Below are positions 1-8,810 of a DNA stretch of 64,000 nt, in pieces. Origin of the DNA: Christensenella sp. UBA2853 (GTDB taxonomy: Bacteria > Bacillota > Clostridia > Christensenellales > Aristaeellaceae). The notes beneath the pieces are model-generated. The model saw nothing but the letters and a program-made list of their open reading frames with translations. It searched no databases and was not told the DNA's origin. Made by a program: the position numbers and the translations under genes. The stretch spans positions 90,245 to 154,244 of the forward strand of contig DEFL01000027.1 in NCBI GenBank assembly GCA_002350845.1, read 5' to 3'. Numbering within the stretch: the first letter of the stretch is position 1; each line of letters begins with the position of its first letter.

Positions 1-894
1 TGCGCTAGTCCGGCCGCTGATTTCATCTTTCCCTGCCATGCCAAGAGCCTGGCCCCAATCGTCCTGAATGCCCGCAAAGAATGCAATTGTTTTCCGGTCA
101 TTGTCGGAGAGGTCTCCAGACTGTACAGCGCAGGTGAGAAGATCACGGATTGCGTTGACGGATCCCTCAGGGAACGCGCTGTGTCCCTGTGTTCCGTGTC
201 CTTCCAGACGGTTTCCTGCAATGGTCATTTCTGCCTCTGCCGGAATGATGTTTGACGCAACCCCCGCTCGCACTCCAGTGACCGTCTCCATTCGGTTTTT
301 AGAAATGAAGTCAAAGGTGATAATGCCTTTCTCTCCATAACATACCGGAAAGCCGCAATCGGCAATGATGCTGAGCTTATCTGCAGGGAAATGACGGCTG
401 AAGTACTGAACATCCTGCATGCCGTGCTCCTCATCGGTTCCGACAAAGAGTTTCATGTTGTGGCGCGTCTGTATATTCAGCTCTTTGAGTGCCCTGAGCA
501 CATACATGACGCCGATCGCAGGACCCTTATTGTCATCTGCACCTCGCCCAATGAGGTAGTCATCCACCTGTTTCGGGACAAACGGCGAGGTATGCTGCCA
601 GCCTGCTCCGGCTGGAACCACATCCAGATGACACCAGATTCCGATTTCATTCTCCGGTGATGCACTGCCCATGCTCAGACTTCCGACACGGTCCGCAATG
701 TTTTCAGTTCTGAAGCCATACGCTCCGCCGATCCGCAGCATCTCCTGCAGTACGTTCAGGCATTCAGGGCCATAAGGCGTCTGCGGATCATCATACCTGG
801 CCACACTCGGAATACGCACCATATGCTGAAGATCTCTGAGCTGTTCTTCCCAGTGCTGGTCAAACCACTGGTCCAGCTGTTCCCGGACAGTCAT
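1..894 (-). CDS. M20-family dipeptidase, PepV-like (partial, C-terminus outside window)
   Basis: A zinc-dependent dipeptidase of peptidase family M20, probably cytoplasmic, releasing amino acids from dipeptides. The 298 visible codons keep the PepV-type metal and catalytic residues in order: H89 and D91 in HLDVVPAG, D121 in ADDNKGP, the glutamate pair E155/E156 in GTDEEHG, and D179 in DCGFPVCYGEKG. These lie exactly two residues later than the equivalents I recall for Lactobacillus PepV, so the alignment is convincing. The ATG at 894 has a GGGAGG ribosome binding site just upstream. Roughly the last 170 residues, including the final metal histidine, are beyond position 1. Substrate preference cannot be read. 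Confidence 0.9.
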   Translation of the reverse strand, partial: MTVREQLDQWFDQHWEEQLRDLQHMVRIPSVARYDDPQTPYGPECLNVLQEMLRIGGAYGFRTENIADRVGSLSMGSASPENEIGIWCHLDVVPAGAGWQHTSPFVPKQVDDYLIGRGADDNKGPAIGVMYVLRALKELNIQTRHNMKLFVGTDEEHGMQDVQYFSRHFPADKLSIIADCGFPVCYGEKGIITFDFISKNRMETVTGVRAGVASNIIPAEAEMTIAGNRLEGHGTQGHSAFPEGSVNAIRDLLTCAVQSGDLSDNDRKTIAFFAGIQDDWGQALGMAGKDEISGRTSA

Positions 895-1033
895 TTGCTT
901 TTTCCTCCCGGCTTTTCTTTTCTTCTGTTCTCAGGTTCTTCCCGGCCTCCGCGCACAGTGAAACCAAACGCTTTTCCTCACCACCAGAATAATCGTTTCG
1001 GCTCGGTAAGAATACCAAAATATGGCATAACTT

Positions 1034-1064
1034 TGTTGCATTTTCACTCATTCATGATGCAACA
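1034..1064. repeat. Inverted repeat TGTTGCAT / ATGCAACA
   Basis: Eight-base perfect arms at 1034-1041 and 1057-1064 separated by 15 bases, between the SGNH hydrolase and the dipeptidase. There is no U-tract, so it is a poor terminator. The core GTTGCAT is the same heptamer that builds the palindrome in front of the MarR gene at 28458. It may be an operator, an RNA hairpin or chance. Confidence 0.4.
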
Positions 1065-1082
1065 GTCTCTTTCAGGCACGAT

Positions 1083-1679
1083 TCATTCCAGGCTATAGCC
1101 GCATCCAGGCTTTCCATGGATGCATTTTTTCGCAGATGCATACATGGCACGATATCCTTCATCATTCGGATGCCCCGCATCGGCATAGTAACCTTCCCGG
1201 AAATGCCCCCTGCCATCTTCAATGTCTTCAAGCCAATGAAACACCGGTACATCCCAGTGTCCCATCCGTTCATCGGTTTCCCTGAGCAGATCATAGTGCA
1301 TGGCATTGTAGCGGTTATTTGGATACACTCCGCCCAGCAGAACAGAAATGCCGGCCTGCTGCAATGCGTTTTTGATACTCAGGAGATTGTGTTCAAAAAT
1401 GCCCTGGATCACCCGGCCGTCTGTGATGTTCTCTGCTGAAGGAAGGCCTTCATTGGCCAGGCCAAGTCCCACAATGCACACCTCAGGATGGTGCACGATC
1501 ACATCCCGTTCCAGCCGAAGCAGAATATCCGTCGTGGTCTGTCCGCCGATCGAACAGTTGCTCACCTGCCATCCCTGTGCCTCATAGTCTTTTCCCAGAT
1601 AGAAGCTCCATCCACGATGGTCCTGTGCTCCATATTCAAAGCACACACTTGAGCCGATGAAGATGAGTTTTCCGCCCAT
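1083..1679 (-). CDS. SGNH/GDSL-family hydrolase
   Basis: A small serine esterase or lipase-like hydrolase of the SGNH superfamily. Visible blocks: FIGSSVC near the N-terminus, with serine in the usual GDS position but GSS instead of GDS; block II glycine in SIGGQTTTD; a degenerate block III GLGLANEG; and the C-terminal DAGHPNDEGY carrying the catalytic Asp/His. The length of 198 residues is typical of the single-domain type. No signal peptide, so cytoplasmic. I chose ATG 1679 rather than the GTG nine bases upstream because AAAGGGTGAGG then serves as ribosome binding site. It lies 12 bases after the YbjQ gene, probably co-transcribed. Substrate unknown; carbohydrate or phospholipid esters are possible. 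Confidence 0.8.
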   Translation of the reverse strand: MGGKLIFIGSSVCFEYGAQDHRGWSFYLGKDYEAQGWQVSNCSIGGQTTTDILLRLERDVIVHHPEVCIVGLGLANEGLPSAENITDGRVIQGIFEHNLLSIKNALQQAGISVLLGGVYPNNRYNAMHYDLLRETDERMGHWDVPVFHWLEDIEDGRGHFREGYYADAGHPNDEGYRAMYASAKKCIHGKPGCGYSLE

Positions 1680-1691
1680 ACGCCTCACCCT

Positions 1692-2003
1692 TTACCTGAA
1701 TTTGACCGCTGTTCCATAGGCCATGACTTCCGCTGCACTCTGCATGATGGAGGATGACGCATAGCGCACGCCAACAATGGCATCCGCGCCAAGCTTCATG
1801 GCTTCTTCCGTCATGCGCTCCGTCGCCAGCTCGCGGGCATGATCCATCATTTCGTTGTATTTTTTTAATTCTCCGCCCACCAGTGTCTTCAGTCCCGCAC
1901 CGATATCACGAATTGCATTGACGGTCTGGATCGTACTGCCTTTGACGATCCCCAGCATTTCGATTTCTTTTCCGTTGATGGTTTCCGTTGTAACAATCAG
2001 CAT
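1692..2003 (-). CDS. YbjQ/UPF0145 family protein
   Basis: A 103-residue member of the YbjQ (UPF0145) family, small cytoplasmic proteins that form pentameric rings; the biochemical role is not established. The sequence shows the family pattern: a start GKEIEMLGIVKGSTIQ, the middle helix with ARELATERM, and the conserved GADAIVGVRYASSSIM followed by the closing strand AEVMAYGTAVKF. An AAAGGAAG ribosome binding site sits seven bases ahead of the ATG. It is packed between the decayed permease (15-base gap) and the SGNH hydrolase (12-base gap), so likely in one transcript. Confidence 0.88.
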   Translation of the reverse strand: MLIVTTETINGKEIEMLGIVKGSTIQTVNAIRDIGAGLKTLVGGELKKYNEMMDHARELATERMTEEAMKLGADAIVGVRYASSSIMQSAAEVMAYGTAVKFR

Positions 2004-2018
2004 GTTGTTAACTTCCTT

Positions 2019-2634
2019 TCATTGTTTCTCGTCCATATTTTGGGGAAGAACAAGGTTCATGATAATCGCCAGTGCAAAAATCACCGCCACAACATTCTGC
2101 GCAAAAATCGTCTGAACCGCTGCCGGGAAACTGTCCCAGATTCCTGCTTCTGTAGAGGCTGTAAAGCCAATTGCCACAGACAGCGAAATGGATGCAATCA
2201 GCTTATTGCGGTTCGTAAATCCTGCTTCGGCAATCATCTCCATGCCGGAGACCAAAATCTGTCCCAGTACCAGAATCAGGACGCCCCCGATCACAGACTT
2301 TGGAATTGTATCCACAAACTGCGCAATCGGCGGGAACAGTCCGCACAGCACAAGAATTACACCGCCGATCCGGGCGACATTACGGTTTACGACCCCTGTC
2401 AGAATCGTAAGACCGATGTTTTCAGAATAGGATGTTAGCAATGCCTGCTGCAAACATGGCATTCTGAATCAGCATCATGATTTCACCAGCGGACAGTTCC
2501 GGGTTGGCTGCGCCGCCGATGAGAAAAATGGGGACCATATTTGTCACAAACATGGCCAGTACCTGCTGAAGTGAGAATGGCAGAACTTTCAATATGCCTG
2601 TTTTTCCTGTAAGTCTGTGCAGGTTGTCTTCCAT
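2019..2634 (-). pseudogene. Nucleobase:cation symporter-2 permease, internally deleted and frameshifted
   Basis: Remnant of a UraA/PbuX-type (NCS2) purine or pyrimidine permease. The N-terminal piece (2634 down to about 2435) reads LPFSLQQVLAMFVTNMVPI and on to QNAMFAAGIA, the normal first helix and loop of the family, then hits a stop. The C-terminal piece, in another frame from about 2440 to 2019, resumes at TSYSENIGLTILTGV and continues to the usual end. Full members have about 430-450 residues; the roughly 230 middle residues are missing and the frame changes near 2430-2442. The protein cannot transport in this state. An intact AzgA-type purine permease lies 5 kb away, which may have relaxed selection. 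Confidence 0.85.
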
Positions 2635-2672
2635 ACACGCTCCCTTTTCACGGCCAGGTCATCCAACCGTAT

Positions 2673-2954
2673 TCAAGGCTCCATTGCTCTGCGAAATACA
2701 GCCTCGACATGTTCCCGGCACTCAGCTTTCTTCTCTCCAATATGTCCCTCATAGAGTTTTTCTTTGCCTATGAACATACAGGGATTGGCATAATAATCAT
2801 ACTGGTCAGCAATCTCAGGATGTTCATACTCATCGATTTTTTCAAACTCCACTGCTGCCCATTCCGGATGCTCCGCAATCAGTTCAGCAATGACCTGATC
2901 GGCCTGAACACAGTATGGGCACGTATCGAGATGAAAATAAGTGACTTTATGCAT
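2673..2954 (-). CDS. Glutaredoxin/thioredoxin-fold protein
   Basis: A 93-residue thioredoxin-fold protein with the classic glutaredoxin dithiol C12-P-Y-C15 right after the first strand and a cis-proline position in ANPCMFIGKEKL, where an extra cysteine follows the proline. It should act as a small cytoplasmic thiol-disulfide oxidoreductase; its electron donor cannot be told. The conserved glutathione-binding TVP motif of true glutaredoxins is replaced by NPC, so glutathione dependence is doubtful, as expected for Clostridia. Ribosome binding site AAAGGGGA precedes the ATG. A promoter is placed about 110 bases upstream. Confidence 0.8.
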   Translation of the reverse strand: MHKVTYFHLDTCPYCVQADQVIAELIAEHPEWAAVEFEKIDEYEHPEIADQYDYYANPCMFIGKEKLYEGHIGEKKAECREHVEAVFRRAMEP

Positions 2955-3328
2955 GCAGATTCCCCTTTCTTCTTCAAACAGGCAGAACAGACAGATTTGT
3001 TTCAGCAGTTCCTGCAGTCACACAATTGTTTTACTGTTCTTCCTCTGATTTATGTCTGCCTCATCATACCACGCCTGCGCTTTCGTGTCCATTTCTGCAG
3101 CACAAGAAACTGCATGATTGACACATGCTTTCATCCGCCCTTCGCCTTGCGGCTGTATGGTTTCCCTGGTGGACTGTATTCCCTGCCAGTACCTGCAGTG
3201 CCTGTATTTGTGAAGTTTTTTCATTGCATTTCCCGGGTTCTATTGTATTCTATTCTCGACATCCAAGTGCCAAGGGATCTTTGGCCGCACGCAGGAACAG
3301 ATAAAAACATGAGAAAGCCGGTATCACT
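2955..3328. other. Intergenic region with divergent promoters
   Basis: The 374 bases between the glutaredoxin-like gene (minus) and the GH106-like gene (plus) hold no convincing gene. A good minus-strand promoter is at 3063-3091. A weak plus-strand promoter candidate is TTGCAT at 3224-3229, 16 bases, TATTCT at 3246-3251. The ribosome binding site before 3329 is poor (GAGAAAG), so translation of the glycosidase may be weak or regulated. Confidence 0.5.
3063..3091 (-). promoter_or_regulatory. Sigma-A promoter for the glutaredoxin-like gene
   Basis: On the minus strand TGGACA (3091-3086), a 17-base spacer and TATGAT (3068-3063), each one mismatch from consensus. The predicted leader to the ATG at 2954 is about 100 bases; I see no known riboswitch in it. 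Confidence 0.6.
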
Positions 3329-5929
3329 ATGAACCAAAGACTGATCCAGGCGCTTGAGAACCATCCTGATCAATACATTCTTCCGTTTTTCTGGCAGCAT
3401 GGTGAAGATGCAGCGCTTCTTCGGGAAGGAATGCAGCGCATCCGGGAAAGCGGCATTGGCGCGGTCTGCATTGAATCCCGTCCGCATCCGGACTTTCTCG
3501 GAGAAAAATGGTGGCATGATCTGGATACCATCCTGGATGAAGCAAAACGTCTGGAAATGAAAGTCTGGATTCTCGATGACGCGCATTTTCCTTCAGGCAT
3601 GTGCAATGGAAAAATCACGGCAGATTCTCCGTATGGAAAAGATTATCTCACCCATGTCTATACCGACATCGCCGGACCACTGAAGGGACACGCTTTCATG
3701 GTGTATCTCCGCCCCGGGGAAAAACTGCTGGGTGTTGTACTCGGCCGCATCGACCGCAAAAGGCCCGATCTGCTGACCGATCTTCAGGATTTAACGGCAT
3801 GTGTGGCGGATGGAAAGGTGTATGCGGACATTCCAGAAGGCACCTGGAGCCTGATGGTTCTGAAAACCACAAGACAGGGCACTGGAAGAAAAAACTATAT
3901 CAATGCCATTGATCGCGATGCCGTCCGTTATTTTATCGATACGGTCTATGCACCGCATTATGCGCATTACGCTTCCGATTTCGGAACCACTTTTGCCGGT
4001 TTCTTTTCGGATGAACCGGAGATCGGAAATGGTTCATCCGAGCACAACCACCATCTCAGAGCAGGTCAGCCCGATATTTCCCTCCCCTGGAGTGCCGAAC
4101 TCGAACAGCGTCTCAGGAAAGCCTGGGGATCTGACTTTGCCATCTGCCTCGCCTCCCTGTTTGCAGCCACCGATGCAGCACCCAGTCCGCAGGCCAGTGC
4201 AAACCGTGTGTTCTTCACCGATCAGGTCGCTGACCTCTACGGGAAAAACTTCTGCGGGCAGATCGGCGACTGGTGCCGTGCGCACGGCGTCGAATATATC
4301 GGGCATGTCATTGAGGACGACGGACGTCATGCCCAGCTCGGTCTGGGCACTGCGCACTATTTTCGAGCTCTTTGGGGGCAGGACATGGCAGGCATTGATG
4401 TCGTCCTTCAGCAGCTCCGTCCGGAACTCGATGATTATCCTTTCCATACGGTCGGAGGCATCAACACCTATAACGGTGAATTCTTCCACTATGGACTGGC
4501 CGGACTCGGTGTTTCTCTCGCACGTCTCGATCCGAAAAAACGCGGGCGCACCGTGTGTGAGGTGTTTGGGGCATACGGCTGGGCTGAAGGGCTCAAACAG
4601 ATGAAGTGGATCCTCGACCATATGATGGTCAGCGGTGTCAATCATTTCGTTCCCCACGCATTCACCATGAAGGATTTCCCGGACCCTGACTGCCCGCCGC
4701 ATTTTTACGCGCGGGGAAATAATCCTCAGTATCCCTATTTTCGGCATCTCATGGAATACACCCAGCGTGTCTGTCATCTCATCAGCGGCGGGAAGAGCAT
4801 GGTCAGTGCAGCCATTCTGTATACGGCCGAGCAGGAATGGGCCGGAGAGGTCATTCAGTTTGAAAAAGCGGCCCGGGAACTGTCCCAGGCATGCATCGGC
4901 TCTGTCATTGTTCCTGCCGATTTTCTCGCTCAGGCACGGGTATCCCATGGTTTTCTGTATCTTGATGATGATCCTGCGTCTGCTGTTCCATCCCTGATCA
5001 TTTCCCAGAGCACATGGATGCCTGCAGCCTCTGCCGACGCAGTCATACGTGCAGCCGAGGCCGGCCTCCGGGTTTTCTGCTATGGTGACGCGCTTCCCCG
5101 GATTCTTGAAGCAGACGGATCCGTCCGTCACTTTCCCCAGGGACTCATCTCACTGGTCTGTGAGGGGAATCTCGCACATGCTCTCTGCAGTCACGGAATC
5201 CTCACAGGCATCACGGTCACAGGCACTCGCTTTCTCCGTTCCTACCGTTATCTCCACGAGGACGCCGAATTCATTCTCCTTTTCAACGAGTCGACGCATG
5301 AGAGCATTCAGACCTCCATATCGTCACCCGCATCCGGCAGACAGATGCTTCGGTATGATCCGTGGACCAATACCCTGCACCGCTTTGAGTCCAAGTGCAC
5401 GCTGACACTCTCCCCGTTTGAACTGCAGGTCCTCGTCCTGTCCGATCCCGCAGATCCGGCACTGCATCTGACGGCCGCCTGTATGCCTGAGCCTTCCGCG
5501 CCTGCTTCCCTCCGTCTCCCGGAATGCGGCTGGGAGATTGCACTGTGCGAAGCGGGAACCGATGCGTTGATACCCGTTTCCCACTCTGCACTCGGAGATC
5601 TCAGCCGTCACGGCCTGTATCCGTATTTTTCCGGAACTATACGGTATCAATGCACATTTCACTGGAGTGCAAACGCTGACCCGGCTGATCTCGTGCTCAG
5701 CCTCGGTGAAGTGTACGAAACGGCAGATGTCAAGCTCAACGGTGTACCGATCGGTGTCAGGGTCGCTCCTCCCTACTGTTTTTCTGTCGGGCATGCCCTG
5801 AGACCTGGCACCAACGTTCTGGAGATTCTTGTCGTCAACACACTGGTACACCGCCTGCGCGATCCGTTGTCCATGACGATGCCTATGGAACCGACAGGCC
5901 TCATCGGACCTGTCACACTTTCATGCTGA
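3329..5929 (+). CDS. GH106-like glycoside hydrolase with C-terminal jelly-roll domain
   Basis: A large glycosidase of the group related to family GH106 (alpha-L-rhamnosidases). The N-terminal half is a TIM-barrel-like region with PFFWQHGED, GIGAVCIESRPHPDF and KVWILDDAHFPSG, strings I associate with this clan; FFSDEPEIGNG near residues 225-235 holds acidic residues that are candidate catalysts. The last 120 residues form a galactose-binding-like jelly roll (LSLGEVYETADVKLNGVPIG, then GTNVLEILVVNTL). At 866 residues the length is typical. No signal peptide, so it should act in the cytoplasm on imported oligosaccharides. The next gene starts 14 bases after the stop, suggesting paired de-acylation and glycoside cleavage. 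Rhamnosidase activity itself is an inference. Confidence 0.75.
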   Translation: MNQRLIQALENHPDQYILPFFWQHGEDAALLREGMQRIRESGIGAVCIESRPHPDFLGEKWWHDLDTILDEAKRLEMKVWILDDAHFPSGMCNGKITADSPYGKDYLTHVYTDIAGPLKGHAFMVYLRPGEKLLGVVLGRIDRKRPDLLTDLQDLTACVADGKVYADIPEGTWSLMVLKTTRQGTGRKNYINAIDRDAVRYFIDTVYAPHYAHYASDFGTTFAGFFSDEPEIGNGSSEHNHHLRAGQPDISLPWSAELEQRLRKAWGSDFAICLASLFAATDAAPSPQASANRVFFTDQVADLYGKNFCGQIGDWCRAHGVEYIGHVIEDDGRHAQLGLGTAHYFRALWGQDMAGIDVVLQQLRPELDDYPFHTVGGINTYNGEFFHYGLAGLGVSLARLDPKKRGRTVCEVFGAYGWAEGLKQMKWILDHMMVSGVNHFVPHAFTMKDFPDPDCPPHFYARGNNPQYPYFRHLMEYTQRVCHLISGGKSMVSAAILYTAEQEWAGEVIQFEKAARELSQACIGSVIVPADFLAQARVSHGFLYLDDDPASAVPSLIISQSTWMPAASADAVIRAAEAGLRVFCYGDALPRILEADGSVRHFPQGLISLVCEGNLAHALCSHGILTGITVTGTRFLRSYRYLHEDAEFILLFNESTHESIQTSISSPASGRQMLRYDPWTNTLHRFESKCTLTLSPFELQVLVLSDPADPALHLTAACMPEPSAPASLRLPECGWEIALCEAGTDALIPVSHSALGDLSRHGLYPYFSGTIRYQCTFHWSANADPADLVLSLGEVYETADVKLNGVPIGVRVAPPYCFSVGHALRPGTNVLEILVVNTLVHRLRDPLSMTMPMEPTGLIGPVTLSC

Positions 5930-5943
5930 AAGGGGCTATGAAC

Positions 5944-6960
5944 ATGTATTATCCTTCGCTGAACTACTTTCTTGATCTGTTTGATTCGGGGAAACGGGAA
6001 TTCGCCTTTGAGGCTGAAACCCTCGAATCCTACACTGTCTGGAAAAAAGCACTGCGCCAGCGGCTTTCTGAAATCACAGGCCTGACCCGCTGCATTCCCT
6101 GCGAGGGTGTGCATGCATTTCTCAGGACAGAAGAAGTCGCCGGCTTCACAGCAGAGTATCATACGCTGCAGACAGAACCCGGCATCATCATGCCGTTTTA
6201 TCTTCTGCGTCCCGAAACGCCTGCCCCAAAGCATCCCTGTCTGATCGTCCCCCATGGTCACGGCGGCGCAAAGAGAGAAGCCCTCATCGGTCAGGCCGGT
6301 CTGATTCGGGAAGCCCTGGAAGACGGTTTCATCGTTGTCTGTCCGGATGAGCGCGGAAGCGGTGACCGCCGTGAATTTCCTGAGCAGGGCGACACAGAGG
6401 CGCAGCTCAAAAGCAATTCCCACCGCGAACTGCTGCAGCTGGGCATCAATTTCGGACGCACAGTCATCGGCGGTGCGGTCTGGGACCTGATGCGTCTGGC
6501 CGACTGGCTGCTTGCTCTTCCGGGCACTGACGGTTTTCTTGCCTGCGCAGGTATGTCCGGCGGCGGTCAGCAGACACTCTGGTTTGCTGCGCTGGACGAC
6601 CGTGTCTGTGCAGCGATTACCAGCGGATACTTCTATGGGGTCCGTGATGCCCTGATTGAACTGCCTCAAAACTGTGCATGCAACTATGTTCCGCATTTCT
6701 TCGAAACAGCCGACATGGGTGAGCTCGGAGCACTGCTAGCGCCGCGTCCGTTTTTTGTGGAGAGTGGCACCAACGACCCGCTCTCAGGGAAACGCCGCCT
6801 TGCCAATGTCACAGAACAGCTGGATGTCACCCGGGCTGCCTATCGTCTGTTTGACGCAGAAGACCGGATCGAACACTCCGTTCATGAAGGCGCACATCAG
6901 TGGTGCGGCAAAGGCATGCAGGCCTTCCTCCGCAAAGCACTTGCAGAATGGTCCAAGTAA
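5944..6960 (+). CDS. Alpha/beta hydrolase, acetylxylan-esterase/dienelactone-hydrolase type
   Basis: An alpha/beta-hydrolase of 338 residues resembling acetyl-esterase and dienelactone-hydrolase proteins. The triad is visible: S205 in the nucleophile elbow GMSGGG, D278 in ESGTNDPL and H318 in HEGAHQW; the oxyanion region is PHGHGG. No signal peptide. Of three in-frame ATGs (5923, 5938, 5944), the GGGG ribosome binding site at 5932-5935 is eight bases from 5944 and only two from 5938, so 5944 is preferred. It follows the GH106-like gene closely and probably removes acyl groups from the same glycan. A strong bidirectional terminator lies downstream. Confidence 0.8.
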   Translation: MYYPSLNYFLDLFDSGKREFAFEAETLESYTVWKKALRQRLSEITGLTRCIPCEGVHAFLRTEEVAGFTAEYHTLQTEPGIIMPFYLLRPETPAPKHPCLIVPHGHGGAKREALIGQAGLIREALEDGFIVVCPDERGSGDRREFPEQGDTEAQLKSNSHRELLQLGINFGRTVIGGAVWDLMRLADWLLALPGTDGFLACAGMSGGGQQTLWFAALDDRVCAAITSGYFYGVRDALIELPQNCACNYVPHFFETADMGELGALLAPRPFFVESGTNDPLSGKRRLANVTEQLDVTRAAYRLFDAEDRIEHSVHEGAHQWCGKGMQAFLRKALAEWSK

Positions 6961-7103
6961 AAAGCCGCAGTTTTATCTCCTGACTGATCACAGCGTGCGT
7001 CCTCCCAATCCCCTCTCATTGACCCGGGTCTGATTCGCTTCATGCGTACAATCCGGCTGCATCTGTCCGATTTCGGGCTTCTGACAGAAGACCTGAATCG
7101 AGC

Positions 7104-7148
7104 AAATGAAAAGAACGTCCATGCCACACGGACGTTCTTTTTCATTTG
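7104..7148. terminator. Bidirectional rho-independent terminator
   Basis: A long stem of AAATGAA-AAGAACGTCC paired with GGACGTTCTT-TTTCATTT around the loop ATGCCACAC (7121-7129), with A-rich and T-rich flanks on both sides. It separates the convergent esterase (+) and purine permease (-). Confidence 0.9.
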
Positions 7149-7207
7149 TTCAGCTCATGCTGGAATTCCTTCCATCCCCGGCATGACACATTCACTTTTC
7201 AGCCATC

Positions 7208-8632
7208 TCACAGTGCCACAAAGAACTTGATGAGGAAAATGGCAGAAAGGATATACGTCAGTACAGAGACTTTCTTTGCTTTTCCTGTGCAGCACTGAAT
7301 CACAGTATAAGCAATCAGGGCAAGACCGATGCCATGTCCGATGGACCCGGAGATCGGCATCGCCAGAAGCATAATCCCGACCGGTGCCATCTGTGAGATA
7401 TCGTCGAAATCAATCTTTTTCAGATTGCTCAGCATCAGGATGCCGACGTAGATCAGGGCAGATGAAGTTGCAGCAGCAGGAATGACAGCTGCAATCGGGG
7501 CAATAAACATGCACAGCAGGAAAAGAATGGCGGCTGTAATCGCTGTCAGACCGGTTCTGCCGCCTGCTTCCACGCCGGAAGCAGATTCCACAAAGGTGGT
7601 CACCGTTGACGTGCCCGTCAGTGCACCGGCCACCGTACCGACGGCATCCGATACGAGTGCCTGACGCATGTTCGGCATATTCCCGTTCTCGTCCACCATA
7701 TTGGCCCGGGATGCAGTTCCGACCAGCGTGCCGATGGTATCAAACATATCGATGATGCAGAAAGTCACAATCAGCGTCACCATGGTAAACCAGCCGATTT
7801 GTGCAAACCCGGCAAAATCCACTTTGAACAGTGTTGTCTTTGCCATATCCCCGAACGCAGGAACAAACGACGCTGTCTTGAGTGATTCAAATGGATTGGT
7901 CCCGAGAACAACAGCCTCGCCGATCCAGTAGAGCACGGATGCCGCCAGCATTCCGTACAGCACAGAACCCTTCACTTTCCGATGGTTCAGTGCAATGATC
8001 ACAAACAGTCCAAAGAACATGGTCACAACAGCAAGAAGCATCGGTTCATGTCCGGTTCCCATTTGAGTTTTCCCGTACGTCGCCGTCAGCGCGCCGAAGA
8101 AGTCACGCATAACATAGAACGGGCCGCCGGTTTCAGAATAAATGCCCACGTTCGAGCCTACACCAATGTTCATCAGCATGAGTCCAATCGACGGACCGAT
8201 TCCCAGCCGAATGCCCAGCGGGATGGCATCCACAATCTTTTCGCGGATATTCAGAACGGAGAGCACAAGAAAGAGTATGCCTTCCACCAGAATAATGACC
8301 AGTGCAGACTGAAAAGACTGCAGATACGTAAACCCGGTCATGGCTGCAATATTCGAAACCACAACAGCAAAGAAACTGTTCAGTCCCATCCCCGGTGCCA
8401 TGACAAACGGCTTGTTCGCCAGAAGACCCATGCAGACTGTGCCGATGGCTGACGCGATGCAGGTCGCCAGGAAAACACCGTTCCAGAGTTCCTGTCCTTC
8501 TGCGCCGAAATTGGTCAGCAGGTTCGGATTCAGTGCAATGATATAGGCCATGGTCATAAAGCTGGTCAGGCCTGCGATCACTTCTGTACGAACATTGGTT
8601 CCGTTTTCCCTGAGTTTAAAAAAGTCCCTCAT
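7208..8632 (-). CDS. AzgA/PbuG-type guanine/hypoxanthine permease
   Basis: A proton-coupled purine base importer in the cytoplasmic membrane, 474 residues, AzgA-like branch of the NCS2 superfamily. Diagnostic stretches are the start FKLRENGTNVRTEVIAGLTSFMTMAYII, ALNPNLL, the substrate motif MAPGMGLNSFF, and DMFDTIGTLVGTASRANM. About 12-14 hydrophobic helices can be seen. I chose ATG 8632, not an upstream in-frame start, because AGGGGG lies 10 bases ahead and the family begins at this point. It has its own promoter with a leader too short for a purine riboswitch. Whether it prefers guanine, hypoxanthine or adenine cannot be said. Confidence 0.92.
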   Translation of the reverse strand: MRDFFKLRENGTNVRTEVIAGLTSFMTMAYIIALNPNLLTNFGAEGQELWNGVFLATCIASAIGTVCMGLLANKPFVMAPGMGLNSFFAVVVSNIAAMTGFTYLQSFQSALVIILVEGILFLVLSVLNIREKIVDAIPLGIRLGIGPSIGLMLMNIGVGSNVGIYSETGGPFYVMRDFFGALTATYGKTQMGTGHEPMLLAVVTMFFGLFVIIALNHRKVKGSVLYGMLAASVLYWIGEAVVLGTNPFESLKTASFVPAFGDMAKTTLFKVDFAGFAQIGWFTMVTLIVTFCIIDMFDTIGTLVGTASRANMVDENGNMPNMRQALVSDAVGTVAGALTGTSTVTTFVESASGVEAGGRTGLTAITAAILFLLCMFIAPIAAVIPAAATSSALIYVGILMLSNLKKIDFDDISQMAPVGIMLLAMPISGSIGHGIGLALIAYTVIQCCTGKAKKVSVLTYILSAIFLIKFFVAL

Positions 8633-8657
8633 AAAGTAAAATCCCCCTTCGTACGAT

Positions 8658-8686
8658 ATTATAACAGATATATTTGGAACTGTGAA
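8658..8686 (-). promoter_or_regulatory. Sigma-A promoter of the purine permease
   Basis: Minus-strand TTCACA (8686-8681), 17-base spacer, TATAAT (8663-8658). Predicted transcription start near 8651 gives a leader of about 20 bases, so no purine riboswitch can fit between start site and gene. Confidence 0.85.
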
Positions 8687-8781
8687 CTTCCGCTTTGTCC
8701 GAATCCTGCTGTCCTCCTCCAGCACTGCGGAGTGCCGCTCCGATCCCCATGCCTTTCGATTGAAATCCGACTTTCAATAGG

Positions 8782-8807
8782 AAAAAGCCGCCCGGAAGCG
8801 GCTCTTT
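8782..8807 (-). terminator. Terminator after the Fe-S aldo/keto reductase
   Basis: Minus-strand hairpin AGCCGC-TTCCGG-GCGGCT followed by TTTTT, just downstream of the stop at 8811. Confidence 0.85.
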
Positions 8808-8810
8808 ACG

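Noticed and set aside
4034..5131. 365-codon open frame antisense to the GH106-like gene
   Set aside because: No ribosome binding site or domain; the sense frame is clearly coding.
8633..8760. Purine riboswitch before the AzgA-type permease
   Set aside because: The sigma-A promoter leaves a leader of only about 20 bases.
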